Assembly: GCA_024220505.1 (NCBI GenBank)
Contig: JAKZZE010000001.1
Span: 1,240,001-1,304,000, forward strand
DNA: 64,000 bases
Reading direction: 5' to 3'
From: Rhizopus arrhizus
Taxonomy: Eukaryota; Mucoromycota; Mucoromycetes; Mucorales; Rhizopodaceae
Part shown: positions 1-10,493 of the stretch, piece by piece
Layout of the letters: every line of letters begins with the position of its first letter
Numbering within the stretch: position 1 is the stretch's first letter
The notes under the pieces: model-generated
What the model saw: only the letters and a program-made list of their open reading frames with translations
Told to the model about the DNA's origin: nothing
The model's database searches: none
Position numbers and translations under genes: made by a program

Positions 1-903
1 ACAACACATTGCCTATGGGATTAGTAAATTCACCCGCAACTTTCCAGCGTCTCATTGATCTCTGCTTCAGACCATTAATCAACAAATGTTTGGTAGCATA
101 TATCGACGATCTAAATGTTTATTCAAATAACTGTCAAGAACACTTAATTCACTTAGAACAAGTTTTCAATTGTATCAAAATGGGAAACCTAAAGCTCAAC
201 CCAGAAAAGTGCTTTTTCTTTAAAGATCATCTGAAGTTCCTTGGATACATTGTAACAAAAGAAGGAATTCAGACCGACCCAAGCAAAATAGAAAAGATAA
301 AAAATTATCCCGTTCCCAAAACGCTCACACAAATTAGAGGATTCCTAGGTTTAGCCTCATATTACCGTAGATTTATAAAAAATTTTGCTGCAATAGCACG
401 CCCACTACATGATCAAACCAAGACGACAAAAAGAATCCCCTGGACTAGCAAGACAACTGAATCTTTTGAATCCCTGAAAAAATTATTGACACAGGCACCA
501 GTTTTAGCAAGGCCAGATTTCAACAAGGATTTTATACTTGTAACAGACGCTTCTAGACTAGGTCTTGGTTGCATCTTAACTCAGTTAGACGACAATGGTC
601 ACGAGCACCCTATAATATACGCAAGCAGAAGCTTAAAGTCAAGTGAAACCAATTATGGAGTATCAAAGTTAGAATGCTTAGCCTTAATTTGGGCTATCAA
701 ACAATTTAGACCTTATCTTCTTGGACGAAAATTCACCATTATTACAGATCATTCAGCACTAAAAGGCTTACTTAATACAACAAATCCTACTGGTATCATT
801 GCAAGATGGATTACCATATTAGCAGAATATGAGTACGAAATCAAGTATCGGCCAGGCCGAGTTAATGAAAGTGCCGACTTCCTGTCAAGATTAGGCTACT
901 AAA
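1..903 (+). mobile_element. Ty3/gypsy retrotransposon Pol fragment: reverse transcriptase palm/thumb and RNase H, open at the left edge
   Basis: The reading frame enters from beyond the left edge and stops at 901-903. It carries the C-terminal part of a Ty3/gypsy reverse transcriptase: the LPMGLVNSPATFQ motif, the catalytic YIDD box around residue 32, and the GFLGLASYYRRFI segment. An RNase H domain follows, with its acidic residues present in VTDASRLGLG, SKLECLALIWAI, TDHSAL and ADFLSR. In a complete element an integrase would follow in the same frame. Here the frame ends at once and a run of about 38 A follows (923-960), so this is a broken or truncated copy. The catalytic residues in view are intact, which suggests fairly recent decay. 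Family assignment is firm; the clade within Ty3/gypsy is not. Confidence 0.9.
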
Positions 904-919
904 GAACAAAAGAACATCC

Positions 920-962
<43 letters not shown>

Positions 963-1097
963 ACAAGGAGGCTGGGAGGGTAGTTGAAACAAACAAAATA
1001 AAAAAAAAAAATTATACACACACAAACAGACAAAACCTTAATACAGAAAATTACAGAAATAGTACCACCTTAAAGCACAATAACAAAGTTACACACA
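904..1097. repeat. Poly-A tract and A-rich spacer between Pol fragment and next ORF
   Basis: A run of about 38 A (923-960) follows the RNase H stop codon, then an A-rich spacer with few other features. It separates two parts of what may once have been one Pol frame. It could be a 3' end of an inserted transcript copy or simple slippage expansion. Confidence 0.6.
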
Positions 1098-1406
1098 ATG
1101 GAAGAAGAAAAAATGAAAAAGATGAAACAATATTTACTCACACTAAAAATACCTGATAACATATCAACAAAAATGATAAAGTATCTTGAAAAAGAATCAA
1201 TCAATTATACAATATATAAAGATACTTCATATCGCTACAACACATCCAATGGGATCATTCGCAAAGTAATAAAACAAGAAGACTCTTGGACCCATCTACA
1301 TGTCCCACGCCATGGAACGTTCGAGGACGAACTTTTGTCCACCCCGGGCATCTGTAACACAATGCAGCAAACTTTTGCAGCATTTGACTTTTCTCTTTCC
1401 AACTAA
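1098..1406 (+). pseudogene. Possible remnant of retroelement integrase N-terminal region
   Basis: A 102-codon frame begins with a Lys/Glu-rich stretch and contains YKDTSYRYNTSNGIIRKVI. That resembles the segment between RNase H and the integrase zinc-binding domain of Ty3/gypsy elements, where a 'LYR..dG..rkVi' pattern is common. It lies 195 bp downstream of the RNase H stop, the expected order. The canonical HHCC zinc ligands are not present and the last third looks unrelated to integrase. I infer a degraded remnant. It could instead be a chance ORF. Confidence 0.35.
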
Positions 1407-1497
1407 TTCAAATCCAGGAAAATACAAACAAATACGTATGAATACGTATGAATACAGATAAATCCAGAAAAATACAAAAAAATACAGAATATCTACA

Positions 1498-1936
1498 AAA
1501 TCATCAAAAACAGCATATAATCAGAAAAGCCAAAAACATATAAATAACTTCAATATTTCTTATACTTTTAACTTACTTACTTACTTACTTCACTTTTAAC
1601 TTTTGTTTTACTTCACTTATTTACTTTACTTTTTGATTATTTTAATAAATATCATACAAAGTAAATCTCTTTTGTTTTCCTTTTATTTTATCTAATATCA
1701 AGAACAAGAAGTCCCTTGAAGCAAATACACTTCATTGTAATCCCTTTTTTTTTTATCTTTTTACTTTATTTTATTCACAACAGTTTGATCTACTTAACAA
1801 GATCTGGTGGTCACTTATTACAAGCGAACTTAAATTCAAATCATTACTCTTTTTGGAATCAAATCCTACCTAAACCTTTGATATTATATCAAGACTCTCT
1901 TAAATCAAACCTATTTAACACTATAAAAACCCTGTA
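1498..1936 (+). mobile_element. LTR-like direct repeat, copy 1, with leader
   Basis: This segment has the order expected of an LTR: a TATA-like catataaata near 1540, CT-rich ACTT repeats, an AATAAA polyadenylation-type signal near 1644, then CTTAACA followed by agatcTGGTGGTCAC at about 1800. TGG-starting sequence just after a CA end is what a tRNA primer binding site looks like. The segment is repeated about 667-672 bp downstream with the same order of elements. Boundaries are uncertain, and no target-site duplication was identified. An ORF of 73 codons here is not supported as a gene. Confidence 0.55.
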
Positions 1937-2042
1937 AAATCCAATCTCACAGTGTTATTGTTTTAATCAAGTTTTGGGAAATAATCCTGCTGTAACACAA
2001 ACAATGGGAAAAAATTAAAAAATTGTACCACCAGAATTGAAT

Positions 2043-2110
2043 GAATACAGACAGTGTATGAATACAGACAGTGTATGAATACAGACAGTGTTTGAATACA
2101 GACAGTTGTT
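2043..2110. repeat. Four tandem copies of a 17-bp unit
   Basis: The unit gaatacagacagtgtat starts at 2043, 2060, 2077 and 2094. The last two copies differ from the first two near their 3' ends. A related short motif (aatacgtatg, twice) lies upstream of LTR-like copy 1 near 1433-1455, so the repeat seems tied to the same element, probably in the part preceding its promoter. Confidence 0.85.
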
Positions 2111-2139
2111 TGGATTCAGATGGCTATGTAGATTCATAC

Positions 2140-2626
2140 AAAATTCTTTTCACACTAAAAACCAAAAACAACAGATAATCAGAAAACTCCAAAAACATAT
2201 AAATACCTCGACATATTAACAGCAATCAAAATACTTACTTACTTTCAACTTCACTTCACTCTTAACTTTTGTTTTACTTTACTTTATTTACTTTACTTTT
2301 TGATTATTTGAATAAATATCATACAAAGTAAATCTCTTTTGTTTTTCTTTTATTTTACTTAACATCAAGAAGAAGAAGTCCCTTGAAGCATATACACTTC
2401 ATTGTAAACCCTTTTTATTTTATTTTACCTTTTTATTTTTACTTTACTCAAAACAGTTTGATCTACTTATAAGATCTGGTGGTCACTTTACTCAAGCAAC
2501 TTATATTCAAATTATTACTCTTTTGGAATCAAATCCTACCTAAACCTTTGATCTTATATCAAGACTCTCTTAAATCAAACCTATTTAACACTATAAAAAT
2601 CTTACAAACTCCAATCTCACACTGCC
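2140..2626 (+). mobile_element. LTR-like direct repeat, copy 2, with leader
   Basis: This repeats copy 1 almost colinearly: the catataaata TATA-like box near 2200, ACTT-rich stretch, AATAAA near 2311, the 'aagtcccttgaagca' block near 2365, and agatctggtggtcac near 2472. The downstream leader (tcaaatcctacctaaacc) is shared too. Copies 1 and 2 therefore include both the presumed LTR and adjacent internal sequence, so they are not simple solo LTRs. Confidence 0.55.
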
Positions 2627-2754
2627 TAAAATAATTTTTTGTAAATTTGTAACCAAAAAGTTAAATTAATAACCTTTGTTTTGCAAACATTTTCTTATAC
2701 GACAAACTTACTTTTAGTTTTACTAACTTTACTTTTGAAATATCCTTTATCCAA

Positions 2755-2945
2755 ATAAACCTCAAGTGCTTTTTTTTTTAATTAAAACTCTTTGATCTTT
2801 ACCTTATCATACAGGCAAGTCAGACTCTTTGTGGCCAATAATCTTCATTGTATTTCCTTTTTATTTTAAAACAGGTCTGTTCTGCTTAACAAGATCTGGT
2901 GGTCACTTGTAACAAGCGAATTTTCTTGCTCTCAAGCCCTTTTAT
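2755..2945 (+). mobile_element. LTR-like direct repeat, copy 3 (partial, diverged)
   Basis: Only the downstream part matches copies 1 and 2: cttcattgta near 2846, then cttaacaagatctggtgg from 2885 and caagcgaa. Copy 3 agrees better with copy 1 than with copy 2 around the presumed primer-binding site. It marks the right end of the retroelement debris. Confidence 0.5.
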
Positions 2946-4052
2946 ACTCAAACCCTATCAAAAACTCCTATCTCGAGACCTACAAACCAAACTAAATTAC
3001 GAAATTTACAATATATTGCAGGCGATTAAGAAATCACTATTGCGTCTTCCAGAAAGTAATAAATAAAGAGTAAAAAAGGAGCAAGAGAACGACAAGACTC
3101 CAAAAAAAAAGGAGGGGGGCACAGAGAAAAAAAAGAACAGCTGTTTACGTTCACAACTTGGTTAGCCTACATCCACAACCCAATAAGTAAGAAAATTTGA
3201 TGGCTTTATTTTTATGGGTGATCAGTAGGAGACAGACTACGAATTTCCTTTTAGTCAGTGTTGTTCATATTGTGATGACACATAAGGTCAAGACAGTAAA
3301 ATTTAAATTGTTACAGTACATAATGAACGCCTTACAGCACGGTGACCATAGCAGCAAGTAACTGGGTTACACAAACCATTTTGAGACACAAAGTCAAGAA
3401 ATGAAAAATGTCAATAGAAAAAAAATAGCTCACTTTAGAAAATATTATTTATTATATTTTTATACTTTACTGGATAAACATGATTCATTTTATTTTAAGC
3501 GTTACTGAACTCTTGTAGTACAGTATATCACAGCATAATAATAAAAAGACCCCTTAAATACATGGATTCCACTGCCTGTGAGGATTGTATGAGAATGCCA
3601 TAACGTGTTATCGAGAAGATGGATTGTATATAATACTTTTGGTGATAACCTTTTACTATTATTCATTTTATACATTTTGTTCTCATTCTTTCACCATCTC
3701 AAACTATGTCAACTTTCTTTTATCAATTGTTTTCAAAATTTCAATACTTTCTAAAGTGTTTTTATTATTTTTTTAAAAAGTATACATCAAATGACTACGC
3801 ATAAATTTTTTTTTTTTTTTTTTTGCATGAATTATCTATACAAACGAAATGATTGCGCCATTCTTTTGTATGCGATAAATAAATGAAATGACGTGCTATA
3901 ATGAAATATACAAAACGCTTTATCTTTTGAAAAAAAAAAGGACAAGCTATGTAGGTGTACTGTTGCATTTCGAAAAAAGGTTCGGTTATTAAAAAAATTT
4001 CTTATAAAAATTTCTATTTTTTTTTTCGCTTCCTTTTCTTTAGAAATAATAA
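2946..4052. other. Gene-free stretch
   Basis: No coding frame is supported. A short ORF at 3585-3776 is Phe/Ser/Tyr-rich with no recognisable domain. An AT-rich promoter for the peroxiredoxin gene should lie in the last few hundred bases; no clear TATA box was assigned. Confidence 0.6.
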
Positions 4053-4889
4053 ATGTCACTTCGACTTGGTGATACTGCTCCTGGTAAGAAATAAAGGATA
4101 AAATAGTAAACACAATTAATCATTTAAAATAGATTTTGAAGCAAAGACTACAAAGGGTGATATCAGATTTCACGAATTTATTGGTGATAACTGGACAATT
4201 CTTTTCTCTCATCCTGCTGATTTTAGTAAATAGAATAGTAGAAATCATCTGGTTTAAAAATTAACCTTTTCTTTTTTTTTTTTTTTTTTTTTTTTTCTTT
4301 CCCTCTGTAAAGCTCCTGTGTGTACAACTGAACTTGGTATTGTAGCTGCCCTTCAAGATGAGTGGGATGCTCGTAATGTAAAAGTAATTGGTCTTTCTGC
4401 TAATGGTCTTGAAGAACATGAAAAATGGATTGCAGATATCAATGAAGTGAGTCAAGTCAAGCTTAATTTCCCTCTTATTGCTGATGCAGATCGTAAAGTG
4501 TCTGCTCTTTATGACATGTTGGATCATCAGGTAATAAATAATAAGCTAGTAAACAAGAGAAACTGATGATGATGAAGGATGCTACTAATGTGGATGCAAA
4601 AGGCATCGCATTCACTATTCGTTCAGTTTTCATCATCGATCCCAAAAAGACCATACGATTGATCCTCACTTATCCTGCATCCACCGGCCGTAACTTTGAT
4701 GAGATCTTGCGTGTGGTTGATTCTCTTCAATTGGGTGATAAATATCGAGTGACAACACCTGGTAACTGGAAAAAAGGAGATGATGTCATTGTTCATCCCT
4801 CTGTTTCAAATGAACTCGCTCAAGAATTATTCCCAAAGGGCATTAAAGTCATCAAACCCTATTTACGTCTAACTCCTTCTCCTTTTTAA
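4053..4889 (+). CDS. 1-Cys peroxiredoxin (Prx6 type), four exons, 217 aa
   Basis: Exons 4053-4083, 4133-4225, 4313-4530 and 4578-4889 join in phase. The product reduces hydrogen peroxide and organic peroxides. The catalytic motif HPADFTPVCTTE spans the exon 2/3 junction, and its cysteine is the only Cys in the protein, which defines the 1-Cys class (no resolving Cys). The C-terminal Prx6 signature TYPASTGRNFDEILRVVDSL follows, then the usual dimer-forming tail ending LRLTPSPF. Length matches the family (about 220 aa). No targeting sequence is seen, so it is probably cytosolic. Intron 2 contains a run of about 30 T. The stop codon lies 22 bp from the stop of the convergent transporter gene. 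Assignment is very secure. Confidence 0.95.
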
Positions 4890-4911
4890 TAAATTATTAT
4901 TTACAAATTTT

Positions 4912-7087
4912 TTATTTACATGTTGAACTGGATTTTACATTTGATAATTCAATAGAATCTTGATTGTTATGTGTTGATCTTATTTCTTGTACTGATGATC
5001 CTCTATGACTACTGTTATTATTAATAGATGCCGGTGGACTAGGTGGTACGGTCCATTCGATTGGTAAATTAAATGTGTCTTGTTTTGCTAATCTTTCGCG
5101 TTGTTGCTGATGTTTAATATGTTCTAATTGAATTAATGCCTCTGCTGCAGTAACAGGATGATGTGCATCTGCTCTTTTATCTACAAGTGCACCACTAAAT
5201 ATCAATTGGATCTCTTCCAGTGAACGTCCCTAAAGATGATTAATAATAATCAAATAATAATCTTGATTACCTTTGTTTCAGGATAAAATAAATGAACTGT
5301 GATTGACATACAGAGGCACATACAAGTAAAGAACAAGTATGTTTTCCATCCAATGTTTGCAAACATGACTGGTGTAACCAGTGAAATCAATAAGCTAAAC
5401 AGGTAGCTACAGGCAGTAGTAACACCCATCGCATTGGCTCGTAACATTTGAGGATAAATTTCTGCTGGATAAAGCCATCCGATAGGTCCCCTGATGAGTT
5501 GGTAAGTATTATATAAAACGACATGAAACATCCCATTTACCAACTCAGAGCAAATATAATAATAAATAGACAAAGTAAGACGATGATAGCATACGTAGCC
5601 TTTGGATTTTGAGCACTCGCGTCAAGTTCGATGCTATCACTTAATCTGGTTTGAATCAAGTTTTGATCAAATATAGCAGATACAACACTAAGAAAGATCA
5701 TACAGACAGCCATCCCCAGACCACCAGATACCAATATCTTTCTTCTTCCCCATTTATCAATCTATTCATTTCATGTTGGCTCATGTTACCAATAAATTGA
5801 AACTTACATAAATCATCACGAATAAAGTAGCCACAAAATTAACTAATCCACCTATACCATTACCCAACAAAGCCAAATAAGTTCCTGTCACTCCCGCACT
5901 TTGAAGTATATAAGGAAAATAAAACCTAATAAACAATTGAGTTTCCCTATTCATCCATCCATTCATCCTACAATATCGCATTGGCTCCAGATAATTGAGT
6001 GAACGCATGGATTCCGATACCGAGCAAGGTCCTTTTTCGATTATTGTCATTTCCTTTTGACATCAAACTCAAGAATCGGTGCTTATAAGCCATTTTATCA
6101 AACGAGAGATCCTGAAGGATGCTGGTGAATTCCATTCGAACATCGCAAGACCTGAGCCGACTCAAGATCTCATAGGCTTCCTTTTCTCGAGATTGATAAA
6201 TCAACCAACGGGGACTTTCTGGAATAAAATAGATGGACAAGAGCAAGAGGACACCAGGGACAATTTGAATGCCGAGTGGGATCTTCCATGATAATTCTCC
6301 TTCAATAGGATAGGTTGCATAACCCAACCAAAAGGCAATACAAAACCCAAGTGTTACAAATATTTGATAGATCGTGATCAGTCTTCCTCGATTCTTTGGT
6401 CTGGCTATTTCACTTTGATCTGGTAACGATGCTTTAGGGCACAAGAAATAATTTATGAGTTTAGGGAGGGATTGGCTTACATAGTGGAACGAGCATGCTC
6501 AAGATACTATAATAAAAGGGTATGGATGTGTATGTGAGCTGAAGGAATTTATTTTGTACTCTTACCCAGTCGATAAACCAGTAATGATACGTCCAGCAAA
6601 AAAGGAAGCTTGAGTATGACCCGCGATCTGGACAATACCACCGATGGTGTGTATGATGGATGCGACCATAAAGAAAAACCGCCTGCCCAATCCATCTGCT
6701 ATAAATCCTGATACGAACGATGCGATGAAGGAAGCCGCTAGTGAGACTGCGATAATCGCATAGCCCGCAGGACGATCTGAGTAGAGTCCATATTTCCTTT
6801 CAAATGAAGGATAGACGAGAATAGAGGTAAGGATACCACTGTCATAACTAGTACGCTATTATTATCATTTGTGTATCATCATCTCATGGTTGTATTTTAC
6901 CCATACTATTACAGATAATTAATAAACAATCATAAAAACACACTGTATTCATTACCATAAATCCACCTAGTGACACAAGACTAACGATATCTATTAATCA
7001 CACCTAATTTAATCTCTTTCTTACTCACCAGCATATAATATAAATATTATATCGAATATTATATCGAGAACCAAATAAAGATCTCAT
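4912..7087 (-). CDS. MFS sugar (hexose-type) transporter, ten exons, 573 aa
   Basis: Exons, in transcript order: 7087-7029, 6980-6956, 6905-6901, 6847-6566, 6506-6481, 6419-5972, 5925-5808, 5761-5541, 5490-5271, 5229-4912. All phases agree. This is a 12-helix plasma-membrane sugar porter. Family motifs appear in order: LVSLGGFMYGYDSGIL in helix 1, ADGLGRRFF, LVPLYQSEIARPKNRG, PESPRWL, DKWGRR, GPIGWLYPAEIYPQMLRANAMG and PETKGRSLEEI. The C-terminal tail is long and polar. The substrate cannot be fixed from sequence; glucose/hexose or another monosaccharide is likely. Exon 3 is only 5 nt, yet it is needed to restore GGFMYGYDSG. The start at 7087 is the first ATG compatible with exon 2, but other N-termini are possible. 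Confidence 0.9.
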
Positions 7088-7452
7088 CAAGTGAGAGTGA
7101 GAAAAAAAAAAAAAAAAAAAAAAAAAAAGAATGGTGAAATACTTTTTTTTTAATAATCTTTGCACTCTTTCTATTCGTTAATTTTAAAAAAGAGAGAGGG
7201 AGAAAAAAAAAAAAAAAAGAAAGAGCAAGAGAGCAAGAGAGGGTGTTATAGGCTTGCTTGATCACTAGGGGCTGCATGACATAAGTGGTTTCACAGCCAC
7301 TTTATTTAGCAGGAAAAAAAAAATATCTTTTAAACGCGCTTTTTCTTTTTTTTCTATTAAAGATTTCAATTGTATATTACAAAATATTAATAAACAGGAA
7401 ACCATCTCCATCCTTTATTAAACAGGTTATTCATCAACTAAAATAATACGAT
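7088..7452. other. Intergenic, poly-A/T rich
   Basis: It contains A runs at about 7101-7130 and 7204-7218 and T runs near 7143 and 7346. It should hold the transporter promoter and the 3' end of the F-box gene. I see no gene. Confidence 0.6.
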
Positions 7453-8481
7453 TCAGCCATCCATCCACATGTCTTTTTTTTTTTTTACCTTGAGTCTAAG
7501 CATAGTATCCTTATGCACCTTGTATCGATCTGGTATAAGCCAATCTGGTATGATCTCTTCCGCCTCATCCACATGCTCTGTCCCTTCTCTCTGTCTTTGT
7601 TCTCTTAATTCCTGATTTCGCTGCATCCTCAGTTCCTGCTGCGGTGTAGGATCCGTATGGATCCAGTGATCCATGCTATCCAAATAGACTCTGAATTGTT
7701 CCCCTGCCAAATACACCATCCGACACATCTCCTCCACGTCCACCGGCCGTCCAGCAGCCAAACAAAGTACCAATAAATCCTGAGCGTTTCCTGTCACCAG
7801 TGCCTCTCGAACGCATTCCTCAAAAGATCCATCCAGGTTGGATTCCAAATAAAGACTGGTCACTTCAAACAAGCGACCAAAATAATTGGCAAATCGAATA
7901 CGAATCTTTTGATTTTCAGTCATCTTTTGTGAACAGTGATGTCTCCAGATGTAGGTAAACACCCTGGGTAAAAAGGGAGCCAGTGGGTATTTCGTACTTC
8001 TTCTTCTATATTTCTTTACTCGAGTCAATATCACCCCATTCTATCAAAATCAACTCATCCTTACCGGGTCATGTAAAACTCGAATGGAAGCCGTATGTAA
8101 ATACCGTGATCTGATTTCTAAACAGAGTAAAGCATAAGCCTGTTCTAATCCTTCCTTTAAATCCTCTGCCAAGACTCTTTCTACTGTCAGCTGCTGTAGG
8201 GTAGCCAAGAGATCGTTGAATGTCGTCTTTCGTTCATAGATTGACACTTCTTGTACTTGTTCACATATGGACTCGAGTAAATAACTAGAGATATTGATAT
8301 CTTTGGTTTGTTCAAAAGAATGTAATAATAAGCTGACTTGGTGATGAAAAGGAAAATAGAGTTGAATGAAATGGTCAGTGGAAGATTGAAGTGAAGGTAT
8401 AAAAAGTAGTCTAGTAAGATCTTGATAGTCAAGATAGCTGAGAATAGACCAAAATAGTTCAATAGGTAACAAGTCAAGCAT
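7453..8481 (-). CDS. F-box domain protein, two exons, 334 aa
   Basis: Exons 8481-8065 and 8040-7453; the 24-nt intron is unusually short but has GTAAGG and ATAG ends and keeps the frame. The N-terminus LPIELFWSILSYLDYQDLTRLL is a clear F-box, the Skp1-binding module of SCF ubiquitin ligases. The rest is mostly helical, without recognisable leucine-rich or WD40 repeats, and ends in a Glu/Arg-rich stretch and a KVKKKKD tail. The substrate is unknown. An alternative reading without the intron would end at 8050. The next gene starts divergently 262 bp away at 8744, so the two may share a promoter. Confidence 0.75.
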
Positions 8482-8743
8482 GTAATAGTTATGTGTATGT
8501 ATGTATATAAAAGAGTATAAAACTAAGAGAAATTAAAAAAAGCTTATTTCATGCAACGTTCAACGTCACATTCTATTTTGCGCACTTTTTGTGTAATCAA
8601 ACCAAAGGGGGACAGAGTTCTTTTTTTTTGGGAAGGGGGACAAGCGTTTGGATGTAAACAGATAAAAAGCACAAAGAGAGAGAGGGAGGATGCATGATCA
8701 TCCTCTTTTTTTTTTTTTTTCTTCTGTTATTCTCACTTGCAAA

Positions 8744-10215
8744 ATGTCTGTGACAGAAACCATCGAATTAAAGCAAAGACATATCCATCGAGAACAAGCC
8801 ATCGAATCAGGTCACAGATTAATAGATCCTTTGTCTTTACAAGACCAAAAGATAACCGAAGACTATCTAAAGTCATTAAAAGGAAGGAAGAAACTACAAA
8901 AGTTTTATAAAAAGCAAAATGGGTTGATTGACACCATGTTGAAAGCATTCGATGCTAGTGATAGTGAAGAAGAAGAAAAGCAACTATTAAAGGTTTTTAG
9001 ATCATGTTCCTTGCTAGATGAAATCTTTTTAATATTTCTTAAAAGTTAAAGATTGCTATTTATGGGTCTGTGGTAGCCAACATACTCTTGTTTGTTCTTC
9101 AATTGATTGCAGCCATCAATTCAGGTTCACTTTCTATTTTTTCTACTATGGCAGATGCATTTATGGATTTATTGAGTTCTGTTGTATTAATGTGGGCATC
9201 AAATCAAGCATCCAAGTCTAATGTTTTGAAATATCCTGCTGTAGAGTATAAAAAGAAGGAGGATAGAGTACTTTATTGATGACATGATTAGGGTAAATCT
9301 CGTATGGAAACAGTAGGCATCATCATCTTTTCTTGTTTAATGTCTTGTGTTGCCTTGTTTTTAATTGTAAATAGAATGAAAGAGAGAGAAAAAACAAGTA
9401 TTGATGGTATTTGTGTCTATAGATCGAATCCGCTCAAAAATTGGCTGATCAAAGTCATTCTCCTGACTTGACTTACTTGGCAATCGGATTTGTCGCTTCT
9501 GCTTTAGGTAAACTGATCATCCAATAAGGATCAATAACCAACTCTCTTTTTAGTAATCAAATTTGTTTTATATCTTTACTGTATGAGATTATATCACTTC
9601 AACTCAGCTAAAGTATTAGCACAAGATCATTTTAATGATTTACTTGTCAATTCATTAGGATTGACAACAGGTATCTTGGGTAGTCGAATTACACCTTTGA
9701 TTGATCCTATAGGTTCTATGATTGTTGCAATCATCATCTTGCGTAGTTGGACATCTACACTGATAGGTAAATCATATATATATCACTTGTCCTGCTGATC
9801 CCATTCTCTCTAGAACATATCCCGCTAGTGGTTGGTAAGACTGCTGATGCTGAATTTTTAAATTTGATTACTTATATTGGTAAATTCAGGGTGTAATCTT
9901 TTGATTTACTTACTTTCTTTATAGCCTTGACGCATCCTGGAGTCACCCTGGTAGACACCTGTCGAGCTTATTATGCAGGTAGTCAGTTATTTGTTGAAGT
10001 AGATATTGTTTTACCACCCACAATGAAATTACGTGAATCACACGATATTGGTGAAGCATTACAGGTCAAATTGGAATCTTTAACTGAAGTCGAAAGAGCC
10101 TTTGTTCATGTTGATTATGAAACACTACATAAACCAGAAGTAAATCATGCTCCCCCCCCTTTTTTTTTGATTCACAACTCATTTTTTTTTTATTTAGCAT
10201 CAAAAATTGAATTAA
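8744..10215 (+). CDS. Cation diffusion facilitator, Mn-type (DxxxD), eight exons, 369 aa
   Basis: Exons 8744-8992, 9052-9240, 9292-9366, 9423-9507, 9554-9766, 9814-9879, 9925-10139 and 10198-10215 join in phase. This is a CDF-family metal/proton exchanger, expected in an internal membrane such as Golgi or vacuole. The metal-site motifs of helices 2 and 5 read DAFMD (residues 118-122) and DHFND (224-228). The DxxxD form in both helices is typical of Mn-transporting CDFs, whereas Zn-CDFs carry HxxxD. A hydrophilic N-terminus of about 80 residues precedes helix 1, and a cytosolic CDF C-terminal domain ([10 protein letters not shown]...[10 protein letters not shown]) follows helix 6. Intron 7 holds C8 and T9 runs. 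The last exon codes only for HQKLN. Mn specificity is inferred from motifs. Confidence 0.9.
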
Positions 10216-10493
10216 TAAATCATTTATTTTATTCACGTCTATAATTTATTTTCGTGAGCAACCCAACCTTGTAATAAATATAGTTTTTTTTTTAAAAAAG
10301 AAAAATTCTTGATTGGATAATAAGAATAACTTGACTCTATTCAAAGTTTGAATGAAAAACAAGAAAAAAGATTGGATTAAATTGGATTTATTTTCAAGAT
10401 CATCAAGCCCTAGAGAGAGAGAGAAGGTTATGTTTGAGCTCATGAAGATATCGTCAGACTGAATGGCTGATCTTGAAGGTTGACAGTAAATAA
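10216..10493. other. Spacer between CDF gene and MCM2 relic
   Basis: It has a T10A6-like tract near 10284-10300 and an imperfect GA run near 10415. Faint, frame-broken similarity to MCM2 may begin near 10450 but cannot be relied on. Confidence 0.5.

Noticed and set aside
1716..1937. 73-codon ORF inside LTR-like copy 1
   Set aside because: It lies within a repeat and the matching region of copy 2 has frameshifts; more likely LTR/leader sequence.
2043..2110. CRISPR-like regular repeat (17-bp units)
   Set aside because: The copies are directly adjacent with no spacers, and the genome is eukaryotic; this is a minisatellite.
3585..3776. 63-codon Phe/Tyr-rich ORF
   Set aside because: Hydrophobic composition follows from T-rich DNA; no signal-peptide-like start or neighbour support.
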